Positions 54,085 to 63,826 of a stretch of 64,000 nt of DNA are shown piece by piece. Every line of letters begins with the position of its first letter. Positions within the stretch are counted from its first letter, which is position 1. The notes under the pieces were generated by a model. It saw only the letters and a list, made by a program, of their open reading frames with translations, was not told the DNA's origin and did no database searches. The stretch is from Photobacterium jeanii (GTDB taxonomy: Bacteria > Pseudomonadota > Gammaproteobacteria > Enterobacterales > Vibrionaceae): the NCBI RefSeq assembly GCF_001650345.1, contig NZ_LVHF01000033.1, forward strand, positions 868,001 to 932,000, read 5' to 3'. Both the position numbers and the translations under genes were made by a program.

Positions 54085-55641
54085 ATGCTAATTGGTGTAC
54101 CAAAAGAAATACTCGCGCAAGAAACGCGAGTGGCTGCTACGCCTAAAACGGTTGAGCAGTTATTAAAAATGGGGTTCAGTGTTGCCATCGAAAGCAATGC
54201 TGGTGCGTTAGCGAGTTTTGACAATGCAGCATATGAAGCTGCGGGTGCAACTATCGTTTCAACTGATGAAGTGTGGCAATCAGATCTTATTCTGAAAGTG
54301 AACGCTCCTCAGGTAAATGACGAAACGGGTGTTGATGAGTTTGACCTAATTAAAGAAGGCGCGAGCCTTGTTAGCTTTATTTGGCCTGCTCAAAACCAAG
54401 AGTTGCTAGAAAAACTATCGACTAAAAACATCAATGTTATGGCGATGGACTCAGTTCCACGTATCTCTCGTGCGCAAGCACTGGATGCACTGAGCTCTAT
54501 GGCTAACATCGCAGGTTACCGTGCGGTTGTTGAATCAGCGCATGAGTTTGGTCGTTTCTTCACGGGGCAAATTACGGCTGCGGGTAAAGTTCCACCTGCA
54601 AAAGTACTTGTGGCTGGTGCGGGTGTTGCTGGCTTGGCTGCTATCGGTGCTGCGGGTAGTCTGGGTGCGATTGTTCGTGCTTTTGACGTTCGCCCTGAAG
54701 TAAAAGAGCAAGTTGAAAGTATGGGTGCTGAATTCCTTGAAGTTGACTTCAAAGAAGACACCTCAACTGGTGATGGCTACGCAAAAGAAATGTCAGATGA
54801 GTTCAACAAAGCGGCTGAGCGTTTATACGCAGAGCAAGCGAAAGATGTTGATATCATCATCACGACAGCATTGATCCCGGGTCGTCCTGCACCGAAATTG
54901 ATCACCAAAGAAATGGTTGATTCAATGAAAGCGGGTAGTGTGATTGTTGACTTGGCTGCGGCCAATGGCGGTAACTGTGCATACACAGAAGCTGACAAAG
55001 TGATCACCACTGAAAACGGCGTTAAGATCATCGGTTACACCGATATGGTGGGTCGTCTTCCGACGCAATCATCTCAGCTTTACGGTACCAACCTAGTTAA
55101 CCTTCTTAAACTGCTTTGCAAAGAGAAAGACGGTAACATCGACATCGATTTTGAAGATGAAGTGTTGCGCGGCCTGACTGTTATCAAAGAAGGTGAAGTA
55201 ACATGGCCTGCGCCACCTATTAAGGTGTCTGCTGCACCACAGCAACAACCAGAGCCTGAAGTTGCGCCTCAACCTAAAGTTGAAGAACCAACTTCTCCTG
55301 TTAAGAAATACGGTCTGATGGCGGCTGGTCTTGCGGCATTTGGTTGGGTTGCGAATTACGCACCAGCTGAATTCCTTTCTCACTTTACGGTATTTGTATT
55401 GGCATGTGTGGTGGGTTACTACGTTGTTTGGAACGTAACTCATGCACTACACACACCGCTAATGTCGGTAACCAATGCTATTTCTGGCATCATCATTGTT
55501 GGTGCGCTGCTGCAGATTGGTCAAGGTATTGGTATTGTTACCATTTTAGCCTTTATCGCTGTATTAATTGCGAGCATCAACATCTTCGGTGGCTTTACTG
55601 TCACCAAGCGTATGCTCGAAATGTTCCGTAAAGATAAGTAA
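54085..55641 (+). CDS. pntA: NAD(P) transhydrogenase subunit alpha PntA
   Basis: A 518-residue subunit starting [20 protein letters not shown]; frames from 53986 are longer but do not match the family start. Domain I (1-380) binds NAD(H): [40 protein letters not shown] and RVTIQ-like loops. A Pro/Glu-rich linker ([18 protein letters not shown]) leads to three or four C-terminal membrane helices. With PntB it uses the proton gradient to reduce NADP+ with NADH. It is followed by pntB after 10 bases. Confidence 0.95.
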   Translation: MLIGVPKEILAQETRVAATPKTVEQLLKMGFSVAIESNAGALASFDNAAYEAAGATIVSTDEVWQSDLILKVNAPQVNDETGVDEFDLIKEGASLVSFIWPAQNQELLEKLSTKNINVMAMDSVPRISRAQALDALSSMANIAGYRAVVESAHEFGRFFTGQITAAGKVPPAKVLVAGAGVAGLAAIGAAGSLGAIVRAFDVRPEVKEQVESMGAEFLEVDFKEDTSTGDGYAKEMSDEFNKAAERLYAEQAKDVDIIITTALIPGRPAPKLITKEMVDSMKAGSVIVDLAAANGGNCAYTEADKVITTENGVKIIGYTDMVGRLPTQSSQLYGTNLVNLLKLLCKEKDGNIDIDFEDEVLRGLTVIKEGEVTWPAPPIKVSAAPQQQPEPEVAPQPKVEEPTSPVKKYGLMAAGLAAFGWVANYAPAEFLSHFTVFVLACVVGYYVVWNVTHALHTPLMSVTNAISGIIIVGALLQIGQGIGIVTILAFIAVLIASINIFGGFTVTKRMLEMFRKDK

Positions 55642-55651
55642 GGAGTAACAA

Positions 55652-57028
55652 ATGTCTGCAGGAATTGTACAAGCAGCTTACATTGTTGCTGCATTGCTAT
55701 TTATCATGTCTCTTGCTGGTCTTTCTAAACAAGAAACAGCACGAGCGGGTAACTATTACGGTATCGCGGGTATGGCAATCGCGCTTATTGCGACGATTTT
55801 TGGCCCTGAATCTCAAGGTACTGTGTGGATCATTATCGCGATGGTGATCGGTGGTGGTATTGGTATCCACTACGCGAAAAAAGTTGAAATGACTGAAATG
55901 CCAGAGCTAGTTGCGATTCTTCATAGTTTCGTAGGTCTAGCGGCAGTATTGGTTGGTTTCAATACTTATATCGACCACGGTGAACTGACGGGGGCGCTTC
56001 TTAACATCCACTTAGTGGAAGTATTCCTTGGCGTATTCATTGGTGCGGTAACTTTCACGGGTTCTATCGTTGCGTTCGGTAAGCTACGTGGTTTGATTGA
56101 CTCTAAAGCACTTATGCTTCCTCATCGTCATAAGATGAACCTAGCAGCTTTGGTTGTTTCTTTCCTTCTGATGGTTCAGTTTGTTAATGCTGAAGGCTCA
56201 ACTTTTGCATTGGTAGCGGTAACTATCATCGCATTAGTATTTGGTTACCACTTGGTTGCTTCAATCGGTGGTGCAGATATGCCTGTTGTTGTTTCAATGC
56301 TTAACTCATACTCTGGTTGGGCAGCGGCAGCAGCTGGTTTCATGCTAGCTAATGACCTTCTAATCGTAACAGGTGCTTTGGTTGGTTCTTCTGGTGCAAT
56401 CCTTTCTTACATCATGTGTAAAGCAATGAACCGTTCGTTCATCAGCGTAATTGCAGGTGGTTTCGGTACTGAAGTTCAAGTATCTGCTGATGGTGAAGAG
56501 CAAGGTGAACACCGTGAAGCTTCAGCTGAAGAAGTTGCTGAAATGCTAAAAGATGCGAAGTCAGTGATCATCACTCCGGGATACGGTATGGCGGTTGCTC
56601 AAGCTCAGTACCCAGTACATGAGATCACTGAGAAACTTCGTGCGAAAGGCGTTGATGTTCGCTTTGGTATTCACCCTGTAGCGGGTCGTCTGCCTGGTCA
56701 CATGAACGTACTACTAGCAGAAGCGAAAGTACCATACGATATCGTATTGGAAATGGACGAAATCAACGATGATTTCGAAGAAACTGACGTAGTATTGGTT
56801 ATCGGTGCGAACGATACGGTTAACCCTGCGGCACTTGAAGATCCAAACAGCCCAATCGCGGGCATGCCTGTACTAGAAGTATGGAATGCAAAACACGTTA
56901 TCGTGTTCAAGCGTTCAATGAATACAGGTTATGCGGGTGTACAAAACCCACTGTTCTTCAAAGAAAATACGCAAATGCTATTTGGCGATGCGAAAGCAAG
57001 TGTGGACGATATTTCTAAACACCTGTAA
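55652..57028 (+). CDS. pntB: NAD(P) transhydrogenase subunit beta PntB
   Basis: A 458-residue subunit with eight or nine N-terminal membrane helices (1-260), a hinge rich in Glu ([18 protein letters not shown]), and the NADP(H)-binding domain III (290-458). Domain III shows [38 protein letters not shown] and [13 protein letters not shown], all diagnostic. It completes the proton-pumping transhydrogenase. AAGGAG precedes the start in the pntA-pntB gap. Confidence 0.96.
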   Translation: MSAGIVQAAYIVAALLFIMSLAGLSKQETARAGNYYGIAGMAIALIATIFGPESQGTVWIIIAMVIGGGIGIHYAKKVEMTEMPELVAILHSFVGLAAVLVGFNTYIDHGELTGALLNIHLVEVFLGVFIGAVTFTGSIVAFGKLRGLIDSKALMLPHRHKMNLAALVVSFLLMVQFVNAEGSTFALVAVTIIALVFGYHLVASIGGADMPVVVSMLNSYSGWAAAAAGFMLANDLLIVTGALVGSSGAILSYIMCKAMNRSFISVIAGGFGTEVQVSADGEEQGEHREASAEEVAEMLKDAKSVIITPGYGMAVAQAQYPVHEITEKLRAKGVDVRFGIHPVAGRLPGHMNVLLAEAKVPYDIVLEMDEINDDFEETDVVLVIGANDTVNPAALEDPNSPIAGMPVLEVWNAKHVIVFKRSMNTGYAGVQNPLFFKENTQMLFGDAKASVDDISKHL

Positions 57029-57049
57029 GCATTAGCTAGACAGTAAAAC

Positions 57050-57075
57050 AAAAGGGAGCTTCGGCTCCCTTTTTG
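57050..57075 (+). terminator. Terminator of pntAB
   Basis: AAAGGGAGC and GCTCCCTTT pair around TTCG, followed by TTG and further T residues. Confidence 0.9.
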
Positions 57076-57113
57076 CTTTTCGAGATACTGTCGATATTGA
57101 AGAAATACCGCCT

Positions 57114-57632
57114 TTAGGCAGGAGGTATTAACCCTGCTAGTTTGGCTTTCATGTATGCAGCGATAGTTTTGCCATCTTGTAATTGGTTGGATGCAACCAA
57201 CTTCTCAAATTCACTGACGGTAAATTCTTTCACTTCAATGATTTCATCATCGTCCAACTCACCATCGCATGGTGATAGCTCCTTTGCGACAAACAGGTGC
57301 TGAACTTCATCACAGAACCCTGGAACGGGTAATAGTTGCCCAAGGTTATGCCAAGTTGTTGCCGCTAATTGCACTTCTTCTGCCAGTTCTCGTTGCGCAC
57401 AAAGCTCAACTTGCTCGCTGTCTTCTAATGTTCCTGCTGGGAACTCTAAAATCCATTGCTTAATGGCTGGACGATATTGATTGACCAGTACTAACTTTCC
57501 TTCAGCAGTGATTGGAATAATGATGACAGCCCCAGGATGCTTGAGCCAAGTAAAGCTGATATTGCGTCCATCGGGTAGTTGTTGGTTTTCTTCTTCAACA
57601 GAGAAGCATTTCCACTGGTATTGAGTTGTCAT
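57114..57632 (-). CDS. NUDIX hydrolase (ADP-sugar pyrophosphatase-like)
   Basis: A 172-residue NUDIX protein. The box reads GTLEDSEQVELCAQRELAEE followed by VQ, matching G-x5-E-x7-R-E-x2-E-E with conserved spacing. Upstream LVNQYRPAIKQWILEFPAG is typical of ADP-ribose and related pyrophosphatases, which clear nucleotide sugars. The exact substrate is not predictable. It lies between two terminators, converging on pntAB. Confidence 0.87.
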   Translation of the reverse strand: MTTQYQWKCFSVEEENQQLPDGRNISFTWLKHPGAVIIIPITAEGKLVLVNQYRPAIKQWILEFPAGTLEDSEQVELCAQRELAEEVQLAATTWHNLGQLLPVPGFCDEVQHLFVAKELSPCDGELDDDEIIEVKEFTVSEFEKLVASNQLQDGKTIAAYMKAKLAGLIPPA

Positions 57633-57681
57633 AATGATGTTTGAAATCTTATTGGCGGTGACTAATGTCTTGGAATTATAT

Positions 57682-57710
57682 AAAAAAGCGACTCAATTGA
57701 GTCGCTTTTG
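57682..57710. terminator. Terminator between the DUF2797 and NUDIX genes
   Basis: AAAAAAGCGACTC and GAGTCGCTTTT pair around AATT. Read on the minus strand it follows the DUF2797 stop. Confidence 0.85.
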
Positions 57711-57737
57711 TTTTTAATGCAGTGCCAAAGTTAAAAT

Positions 57738-58559
57738 TTACGCTTCAACTGTGATTTCGTAACTGGTGAATTTACGGATATTAATTACGCCAGTATCAAA
57801 GATAAGGTACTGACCTTTAATACCGACAAGGGTACCTTCGACAACAGGTTCTTTATCAAAGTTATGTGAGCTTATTTTGGTTGGATATTCAGTGACAGGG
57901 TAACTAATATCAACGACTTCTTCGTTTAGACGTTCAATCGCATCTGAGCCGAAAGAGCCTGTTAGTTCTTCAAGTTTGGCTTGGATTTCAGGGATCAAAC
58001 GTTGCGCTTCTGTCACTAAGTCGATTTCTTTGTTGTCGCCTTTAAGCATTGCGCGCCAGTTGGTTTTATCGGCAACAAGTTCAGCCAATGCAATTTCAAC
58101 TAAACCCGATAGCTGACGTGTTTTTACTTTGAAAATCGGTAGGGCTTGAGTAGCCCCTTGATCAATCCAGCGTGTTGGCAGTTGGGTATGGCGTGTAATA
58201 CCGACTTTTAAACCCGATGTATTCGATAGGTATACAAAATGCGGCACCATACAGAAGTTGTCGCCCCATTCTGGTTCACGACAAGTCCCTGCATCATAAT
58301 GGCAAGTTTCAGGCTTCATGATACACATGTCGCAACGCGCTAGCTTTTTCATACAAGGGAAACAGTGCCCTTGCGAGTAGCTTTTCTTGGTTTTTTTACC
58401 ACAGGCATCACAGAAGATGTTACCAGTGAATGTCATCTTGAGTGGCTTACCAATTAGCGGGTTTAAAGCGAGTAGGGATTCGCCAACAGGTAATTGGTAG
58501 TTAACGGTATTGGTCTCAGGACACAATGCCGACTTCATTTTACTTAAAGTTCCGTGCAT
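57738..58559 (-). CDS. DUF2797 family protein with zinc cluster and GIY-YIG-like core
   Basis: A 273-residue protein of the DUF2797 family. Residues 50-95 hold a dense set of cysteines (FCDACGKK, GHCFPCMKKLARCDMC, ETCHYDAGTC) that probably bind two zinc ions. Residues 108-137 read HFVYLSNTSGLKVGITRHTQ followed by a conserved RWIDQGA; the order VYL ... KVGIT ... RW resembles the core of GIY-YIG nucleases with the Tyr and Gly positions changed. The role is unknown; nucleic-acid binding is inferred. Single gene. Confidence 0.8.
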   Translation of the reverse strand: MHGTLSKMKSALCPETNTVNYQLPVGESLLALNPLIGKPLKMTFTGNIFCDACGKKTKKSYSQGHCFPCMKKLARCDMCIMKPETCHYDAGTCREPEWGDNFCMVPHFVYLSNTSGLKVGITRHTQLPTRWIDQGATQALPIFKVKTRQLSGLVEIALAELVADKTNWRAMLKGDNKEIDLVTEAQRLIPEIQAKLEELTGSFGSDAIERLNEEVVDISYPVTEYPTKISSHNFDKEPVVEGTLVGIKGQYLIFDTGVINIRKFTSYEITVEA

Positions 58560-58689
58560 GACTTTGCTCTAGTTTTTATATAGTTATTAAGTCATCAAGT
58601 GTAGCTTGGCGATGACTTTTGTTGGGTATTTATTTGATAAAAATAGCTTAATGCTAGCTCGGCTCAATCTGTGGTGCTAATAGGGCAGA

Positions 58690-59466
58690 TCAAAAGCTCA
58701 CTGTGCGATAAGCGTTAATGATATGGCTAACGTCAGTGGCGTTACCTTGCTGTATTCTTTGGTAGTGACTTAGCGTTTTCGTTAGGTATTGTTGCGCGAC
58801 CTGTTTTTGATTTTCTGTTGTTGCTTGCCAAATCATGTCACCAACAGGGCTTACAGGCGTATCTTCTTGCGAAAGCCTAGAGTGTGAAGATACTAGGATG
58901 ATTTCGTAGAAACGTTGGTTGTCTTCCACCAACACTTCCTGTTTAAGACGGTAGTTAAGTTCAATTAGTTTTTGGCGCAAAACGTATTGATGATGGACAG
59001 GGCACAGTAGGAAATCGATATCAAGATCTGGGTTTGCTTGTTCAATCGCATCTATAAATTCAATCATTAAATCACCACCAACACCAGCGATGATGATCAA
59101 GTGTTTGTCATCTTTGCTAAATTGTGAAAGCGGTAATTCGGCAACATTCATACAGTGTGTATGCCATGCTTTTGAATCAGGAAAGTAACGTACTAGTTTG
59201 TTTTCTAACGCTGACATGAGCTCAGGCACAATATCGACAAAATGAATATGGTCGGCAGCTTGTCGATTTAATAGCGCAGCACCAAGAAACCCGTGATCGC
59301 AGCAACAGTCCCAAATATGTTTGTACTCTGATGTTACCAGTTGTTCGATCTGTTTAAGTCTTTTGCTGAGTTTCAAGGTAAATACCTGTGTATTGGGTAA
59401 AACGGTGGGCATTGTATCGTTTTCTGCACGCCAGCGAAATTTGTTTCCGTAACTGATGATTTTCAT
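58690..59466 (-). CDS. TrmK-like tRNA (adenine-N1) methyltransferase
   Basis: A 258-residue (or 240 if Met at 59412 is used) class I methyltransferase. LSKRLKQIEQLV leads into motif I IWDCCCDHGFLGAAL, then HFVDIVPELMSALENKL (acidic residue that binds the ribose), and the catalytic-loop region IIIAGVGGDLMIEFI. This is the COG2384/TrmK pattern; B. subtilis TrmK modifies A22 of tRNA. Gammaproteobacterial members are less studied, so the tRNA target is by homology. The C-terminal coiled part is shorter than in Gram-positive forms. Confidence 0.75.
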   Translation of the reverse strand: MKIISYGNKFRWRAENDTMPTVLPNTQVFTLKLSKRLKQIEQLVTSEYKHIWDCCCDHGFLGAALLNRQAADHIHFVDIVPELMSALENKLVRYFPDSKAWHTHCMNVAELPLSQFSKDDKHLIIIAGVGGDLMIEFIDAIEQANPDLDIDFLLCPVHHQYVLRQKLIELNYRLKQEVLVEDNQRFYEIILVSSHSRLSQEDTPVSPVGDMIWQATTENQKQVAQQYLTKTLSHYQRIQQGNATDVSHIINAYRTVSF

Positions 59467-59677
59467 GAGCTTAGTGAGCGATGAAGAACGTTAAGCGGCA
59501 AAGTGGAAGTGTGGATGTGAACGTTTGGGTGTTAAGTTGTAAATCAATGTAAGTTGTATGTGATAGCTGTTTACTAAATAAAGAAGCTTGGTAAGATCGG
59601 TTCATCGAGGCGCATATGCGCTTGGAGTATACTTATCAAAAAGTAAGTGTTCAGATAACTACACATGGAAGAAAGCG

Positions 59678-60127
59678 ATGAAAACAAAAATGATGATGGC
59701 AGGCTTTGCGCTGGTTGCCACAACCGTTTCTGCCTCTCCGTTCGAAAAGCCTGAAGACGCGATTCACTACCGCCAGTCTGCATTTTCTATGATTGCTACA
59801 AACTTTGGTGATATGGCGGATATGGTCAAAGGTCGTAAAGACTGGGATCAAGCACTCTTTAGTAAACGCGCTCAATATATTTCTACATTGGCTTTGATGC
59901 CAGCTGAGGCATTTAGTGTTGATGGCTCAGACAAAGGTGATACCAAAGCTAAACCTGAGATTTGGACGGACTGGGACGGTTTTACCGTTAAGCTTAATAA
60001 GTTTCAAACTGACTTAGTGAATCTTGCTGAAGTGGCCTCACAAGGTGACGAGCGAGCAACCAAACGAGCCTTTGGTGTTGCAGCAAAGAACTGTAAATCT
60101 TGTCATAGTGACTATAAATTCAAATAA
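59678..60127 (+). CDS. Cytochrome c' (class II c-type cytochrome)
   Basis: ATG 59678 follows GGAAGAAAG and opens a signal peptide (to about residue 19, SAS); a frame from 59588 is spurious. The 149-residue protein is a four-helix bundle type with the heme motif CKSCH near the C-terminus (about residues 140-144), and the early helix EDAIHYRQSAFSMIATNFGDM. Those features define cytochrome c', a periplasmic heme protein that binds NO and may protect against nitrosative stress. Single gene with its own terminator. Confidence 0.88.
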   Translation: MKTKMMMAGFALVATTVSASPFEKPEDAIHYRQSAFSMIATNFGDMADMVKGRKDWDQALFSKRAQYISTLALMPAEAFSVDGSDKGDTKAKPEIWTDWDGFTVKLNKFQTDLVNLAEVASQGDERATKRAFGVAAKNCKSCHSDYKFK

Positions 60128-60159
60128 GCCTAGCTCAAGCTTATTTAAAGAGATAAAGA

Positions 60160-60188
60160 AAACCCGAAGCAATAGGCTTCGGGTTTTT
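60160..60188. terminator. Terminator between convergent genes
   Basis: AACCCGAAGC and GCTTCGGGTT pair around AATAG with T-run; it serves the cytochrome gene and perhaps the scs operon. Confidence 0.85.
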
Positions 60189-60190
60189 AT

Positions 60191-60787
60191 TTAGCTTGCT
60201 AGGACTATTCGAGCCCAAATTCCAGGTGGCGTTGTTACACCTGTAGTGGCTGAAACAACTTTGCCATCGCGTAAAATTACGATGCTGGGCGTAGCCAAAA
60301 TACCAAAGGTTCGACCAAGTTGACCTGAAGGATCGTTGATCACTGGATAGTGGTAGTCATGATGCTTCATGTAGGCATTAACTCGCGCATTCTCACCAGA
60401 CGTCATCGCGACAGAATAGAGTGCGTATTGACTTTCATTATCTGGTGTAAGCCAGTTAATGCTAGGGCTCACAAAACGGCAAGCACCACACCAAGTCGCC
60501 CAAAAATACAGAACCACTGGCTTATCAAAGCTTTCTGTAATCGGGTTTATGGTTTGACCTTGGGTTGTTTGCAGCGCCATAGGTGAAAACTCGTTCTCGG
60601 GTATGGACTGGTTTCGCCACCAATCCATACCGATACTGATCACCAGTATAATCGCACCCATAACAGCAATTTCTTTTAACCCGCGTTTTAGCTTGGCTTG
60701 AAAAGTCTTTGCTTTCTGATGTTTGGAAGCAGTGTTCATGTTTTTTACCACCTTCGATGTCTGCTTAGACTCAGGGTGATTAGCCAT
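60191..60787 (-). CDS. Membrane-anchored thioredoxin-like protein ScsD-type
   Basis: A 198-residue protein with a long basic N-terminus, one membrane helix (EIAVMGAIILVISIGMDWW) and a periplasmic thioredoxin-like domain. The redox motif is CGAC in YFWATWCGACRFVSPSINW; the cis-Pro loop is GILATPSIVILRDG. This matches ScsD of the suppressor-of-copper-sensitivity operon. It overlaps the upstream ScsB-like gene by eight bases and is the last gene of the operon. ScsC, the soluble partner in enterobacteria, is not present between them. Confidence 0.8.
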   Translation of the reverse strand: MANHPESKQTSKVVKNMNTASKHQKAKTFQAKLKRGLKEIAVMGAIILVISIGMDWWRNQSIPENEFSPMALQTTQGQTINPITESFDKPVVLYFWATWCGACRFVSPSINWLTPDNESQYALYSVAMTSGENARVNAYMKHHDYHYPVINDPSGQLGRTFGILATPSIVILRDGKVVSATTGVTTPPGIWARIVLAS

Positions 60788-62882
60788 TATTGCTTCCTTG
60801 TGCCTGCTTGATCGCAGTCATGACTTCTTCTGCACTCAAGATCACGGGTAGCTCAATACCTTGTGGGGCGTTAGGGCCATACACGATATTAAATGGAACA
60901 CCAAAGCGCCCGTGAGACTGCAAGAAACCAGTGACATAATCTGATGGTGTCGTCCAGTCTCCACGCATTAACACTATGTTGTTATCGCTTAGCTGGTCGT
61001 AAACTGGGTTTTGCAGTAAAACACCAATTTTGTTTGCTTTACAGGTGATACACCAATCAGCGGTAACATCAACAAATACCGTTTTGCCTTGCGCTACTGC
61101 TTGGTCAATTTGCTCTGTTTTGAGTGTTTGCCATGCGTGATCGGCAGGCAGTGGCGTTGACCATTTATCAGCAGTTACGCTACCAACAATTAAGCTTCCC
61201 GCACCGCCAAGTAAAATGACCGCTAGTGTCAGGATAACGCTTTTACGACCCTTAACCTGACCTAAACGCCATAGCAGTAGGATACACGCAGTAACAGCAA
61301 TACCTGCCAATGTACCTGTGCTAACAAAGCTCTGCATTAAGCTGAGTAACCATAGACTGGTGGCAAGCATCATCAAGCCGAACAATGTCTTCACATGGTT
61401 CATCCAGTTACCCGGTTTCGGCAGTTTGTTTGCCAGTTGCGGGAATAGGGCGATCAGTAACCATGGTGCAGCCATACCAATTGCTAAGGCTGTGAAGATA
61501 GCAAACAAAGTCACTACATCGGCACCAAGCGCATAAGCTACCGCAGTTCCTAAGAACGGAGCACTACAAGGTGTTGCCAATAGCGTTGCAAACATACCTT
61601 GTACAAAGTGACCAAGGTACGAATTGTCACCACGAGTTGCTAACCAAGTATTAGCACCGCTTGATAGGCGAATTTCAAACAGCCCCAGCATGTTAGCGGC
61701 AAATAGACCTGTGATGATGATCATGGCGCCAATAAAGTACGGGCTTTGGAATTGGATACCCCAACCAAGTGCCTGACCAGATACTTTTAGTAGGGCTAAG
61801 AAGCCAGCTAATAGCCAGAATGATGCCAAAATACCAGATGCAGATGCGATGAATTGTGCGCGGATCTGGCGGCGTTCTAGGCCTTGAGTTGAAATGATAC
61901 TGCTAAGTTTCATACCAAGTACAGGAAGTACACATGGCATGATATTTAGGATTAATCCGCCAATTAAGGCGAACACAATGGTTTGCCAAATACTGGTTTG
62001 ATCAATATTTGCAGCTAATGGCAGGGTTGATGCGGTAATAGGCTCTTCAACTGCCATGTCTTTATCTGTCACGGTGACATTCAGCGCTTGTTGATCAAGC
62101 TCAGGCTTACCAAACCAACTGCTGACTTTGAAGGTCGCGATTAGCTGGTTTGCCGATTGTTTGATTTCCGGAGTGCTGAATGACACGTTTTCAAGTTTGC
62201 TGCTAAAGCTATCAACAAACACATCGGGTTTTTGCCAAGCGTGCGTGTTGCTGATCAATACAGATAGCTCTTGCTTGTCACCATTCCAGCTTGCTTGGTC
62301 GATAGTGACGTTGTCACTGGTTAGCGGTACCTTGCTCATCCCTTGGTTATAAAGGTGCATAGCATCAGCAAAAGGCGTCAGCTGAGTGGGATTGAAATCC
62401 ATCACCACTTCATAATCTGTCAATACACAAATACTGGTACAAGACGACATGGTTAGCTTGCCAGAGAAAAAGACAGGTTTGTTAAAGTCTTCTACTGTCA
62501 GCGTCATAGGGAAGATGACTTTATGCTTATAGCCTAACGTCTCAACGCCCAAGAACTCGTAGCGTTTGGGCATTGGCCAATGCCACTCAAGATCCTTGAG
62601 ATTATTGGAAAGCTGCCAGTCAATTTTCGGAGCAACACCACCTTCGCCTGGCGAGCGCCAATATGTTTTCCAGTCACCTTCAAGGTCGACTTCAAGTAAG
62701 CCTTCAACGGTATTTTTCGCGGGATCTGATTGACCCGTTAGCATGAATCGCACCTGTACAGGTGGATGCATCGGGTTATGTAGCCAGCCCGTGTTGTATT
62801 CTTTTGCCTGTGCCGTAAATGAGAGCAAGCCAAATAGCAAAGTTGCCATTAGTGCAAGCATGGTATTTCGGTAATAAATCAT
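60780..62882 (-). CDS. ScsB-type DsbD-like thiol:disulfide transmembrane reductase
   Basis: About 700 residues. After a signal peptide (ending AQA) comes a large periplasmic domain with SSCTSICVLTDYEV (redox cysteines). Eight membrane helices follow, with the DsbD cysteines in NIMPCVLPVLGMK and ATPCSAPFLGTA. A C-terminal thioredoxin domain has VDVTADWCITCKANKIG. It moves electrons from cytoplasmic thioredoxin to periplasmic thiol proteins that guard against copper. Start is uncertain: ATG 62882 is used, but TTG 62891 sits at ideal distance from GGAG. It overlaps the scsD-like gene by eight bases. Confidence 0.85.
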   Translation of the reverse strand: MIYYRNTMLALMATLLFGLLSFTAQAKEYNTGWLHNPMHPPVQVRFMLTGQSDPAKNTVEGLLEVDLEGDWKTYWRSPGEGGVAPKIDWQLSNNLKDLEWHWPMPKRYEFLGVETLGYKHKVIFPMTLTVEDFNKPVFFSGKLTMSSCTSICVLTDYEVVMDFNPTQLTPFADAMHLYNQGMSKVPLTSDNVTIDQASWNGDKQELSVLISNTHAWQKPDVFVDSFSSKLENVSFSTPEIKQSANQLIATFKVSSWFGKPELDQQALNVTVTDKDMAVEEPITASTLPLAANIDQTSIWQTIVFALIGGLILNIMPCVLPVLGMKLSSIISTQGLERRQIRAQFIASASGILASFWLLAGFLALLKVSGQALGWGIQFQSPYFIGAMIIITGLFAANMLGLFEIRLSSGANTWLATRGDNSYLGHFVQGMFATLLATPCSAPFLGTAVAYALGADVVTLFAIFTALAIGMAAPWLLIALFPQLANKLPKPGNWMNHVKTLFGLMMLATSLWLLSLMQSFVSTGTLAGIAVTACILLLWRLGQVKGRKSVILTLAVILLGGAGSLIVGSVTADKWSTPLPADHAWQTLKTEQIDQAVAQGKTVFVDVTADWCITCKANKIGVLLQNPVYDQLSDNNIVLMRGDWTTPSDYVTGFLQSHGRFGVPFNIVYGPNAPQGIELPVILSAEEVMTAIKQAQGSNNG

Positions 62883-62942
62883 TTTTTTCAACGGTAAAAC
62901 TCCAATAAACACAAAATTAAAAAACATGTTTTGGTGTTGTGT

Positions 62943-63398
62943 TTATTCTCTAAATACACACAGGGTTAAATGCCGACGTCGAGTTTCGGGTATGGGCTCT
63001 GTTAGCGTAGGGACAAAGGTATGCCCTATATATAACAAGCTTAACAGAATGAAGATGAAAGGAAGGTAGAGTAAGCCTAATTCCAGAGATTGTAGGTGAA
63101 GTTGTAACAGGTGATCAGTCATCTCACACTGTTCACTCAAATTGGCAGCTTCATCTTGTGTTAATTCGGTTTTCGCCGCGTTAGATGAATCCACAATGTT
63201 AGCGTCGTGTGTGCGAGCACTAGAAATCACTTCTGAGCTGGAACTTGAGGTTACATCAGAGCTGGAAAAGTGACTATTAGGGCAGGTGGTTGACCATCCA
63301 GCGCGTTGACTAAGGCATACCAGGATCACCAAGCACACCATCGCTAAGATGAACTTAGCAATGCGAGGTGATGATGATGGATAGCGAATGAATGTCAT
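62943..63398 (-). CDS. ScsA-like membrane protein at the head of the Scs operon
   Basis: A 151-residue protein with an N-terminal membrane helix (FILAMVCLVILVCL), a serine-rich periplasmic stretch (SSSDVTSSSSSEVISSARTH), and a second helix near residue 110 (LLYLPFIFILLSLLYIG), ending in RRRHLTLCVFRE. The position before scsB/scsD and the His/Cys-bearing end fit an ScsA-like role in copper response. Sequence alone is not enough to be sure. AGGACA precedes the start. It is 15-60 bases from scsB depending on the start chosen there. Confidence 0.5.
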   Translation of the reverse strand: MTFIRYPSSSPRIAKFILAMVCLVILVCLSQRAGWSTTCPNSHFSSSDVTSSSSSEVISSARTHDANIVDSSNAAKTELTQDEAANLSEQCEMTDHLLQLHLQSLELGLLYLPFIFILLSLLYIGHTFVPTLTEPIPETRRRHLTLCVFRE

Positions 63399-63826
63399 TG
63401 GTGTCCTAATGGAATTACTTACAATTTGGTCAATTTTGAATCTGTATTACGACTCTACGTAGTTTGCAGAGAATAAGGCGAACCGTCAATCTGGCTTTCC
63501 TTATCGTTATAAGCCTTGTTTCACTTGGTACGAGTGGCTTATATGACCGACAATGTAGAGAAAAAGTTTCGCATATTTTGATGTATTTATTAAAAAGCGC
63601 AAGTTCGTACAATTTTGCATGAAAAACAGGGCAATAAATGTGCATTATGCAGAGTGAAAGCTGTTGTGGCTGTTGGGTGGGCGCTCTTTCTAACTTACGC
63701 AGATAGCGAGCTTATTCTTCTCTATCAAAACGAACATCAAAATGAACACCAAAAAGAGCGGCAATCGAAAAGTCGACTGCCGCTGTCAGCAATGCCTAAG
63801 CTTGCTTGTTTCGCAAGCACATAGCG
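63399..63826. other. Scs operon promoter region
   Basis: 428 bases without a gene I can support; frames here lack ribosome sites and codon character. TGCTTG/CAAGCA (63801-63819 region) may form a small hairpin after the gene cut by the window edge. No CueR- or CpxR-type operator was evident. Confidence 0.35.

Noticed and set aside
63615..63824. 69-codon frame near the right edge
   Set aside because: No ribosome site; the NEHQNEHQKERQ stretch comes from a short local repeat, and a better-supported partial gene follows on the other strand.
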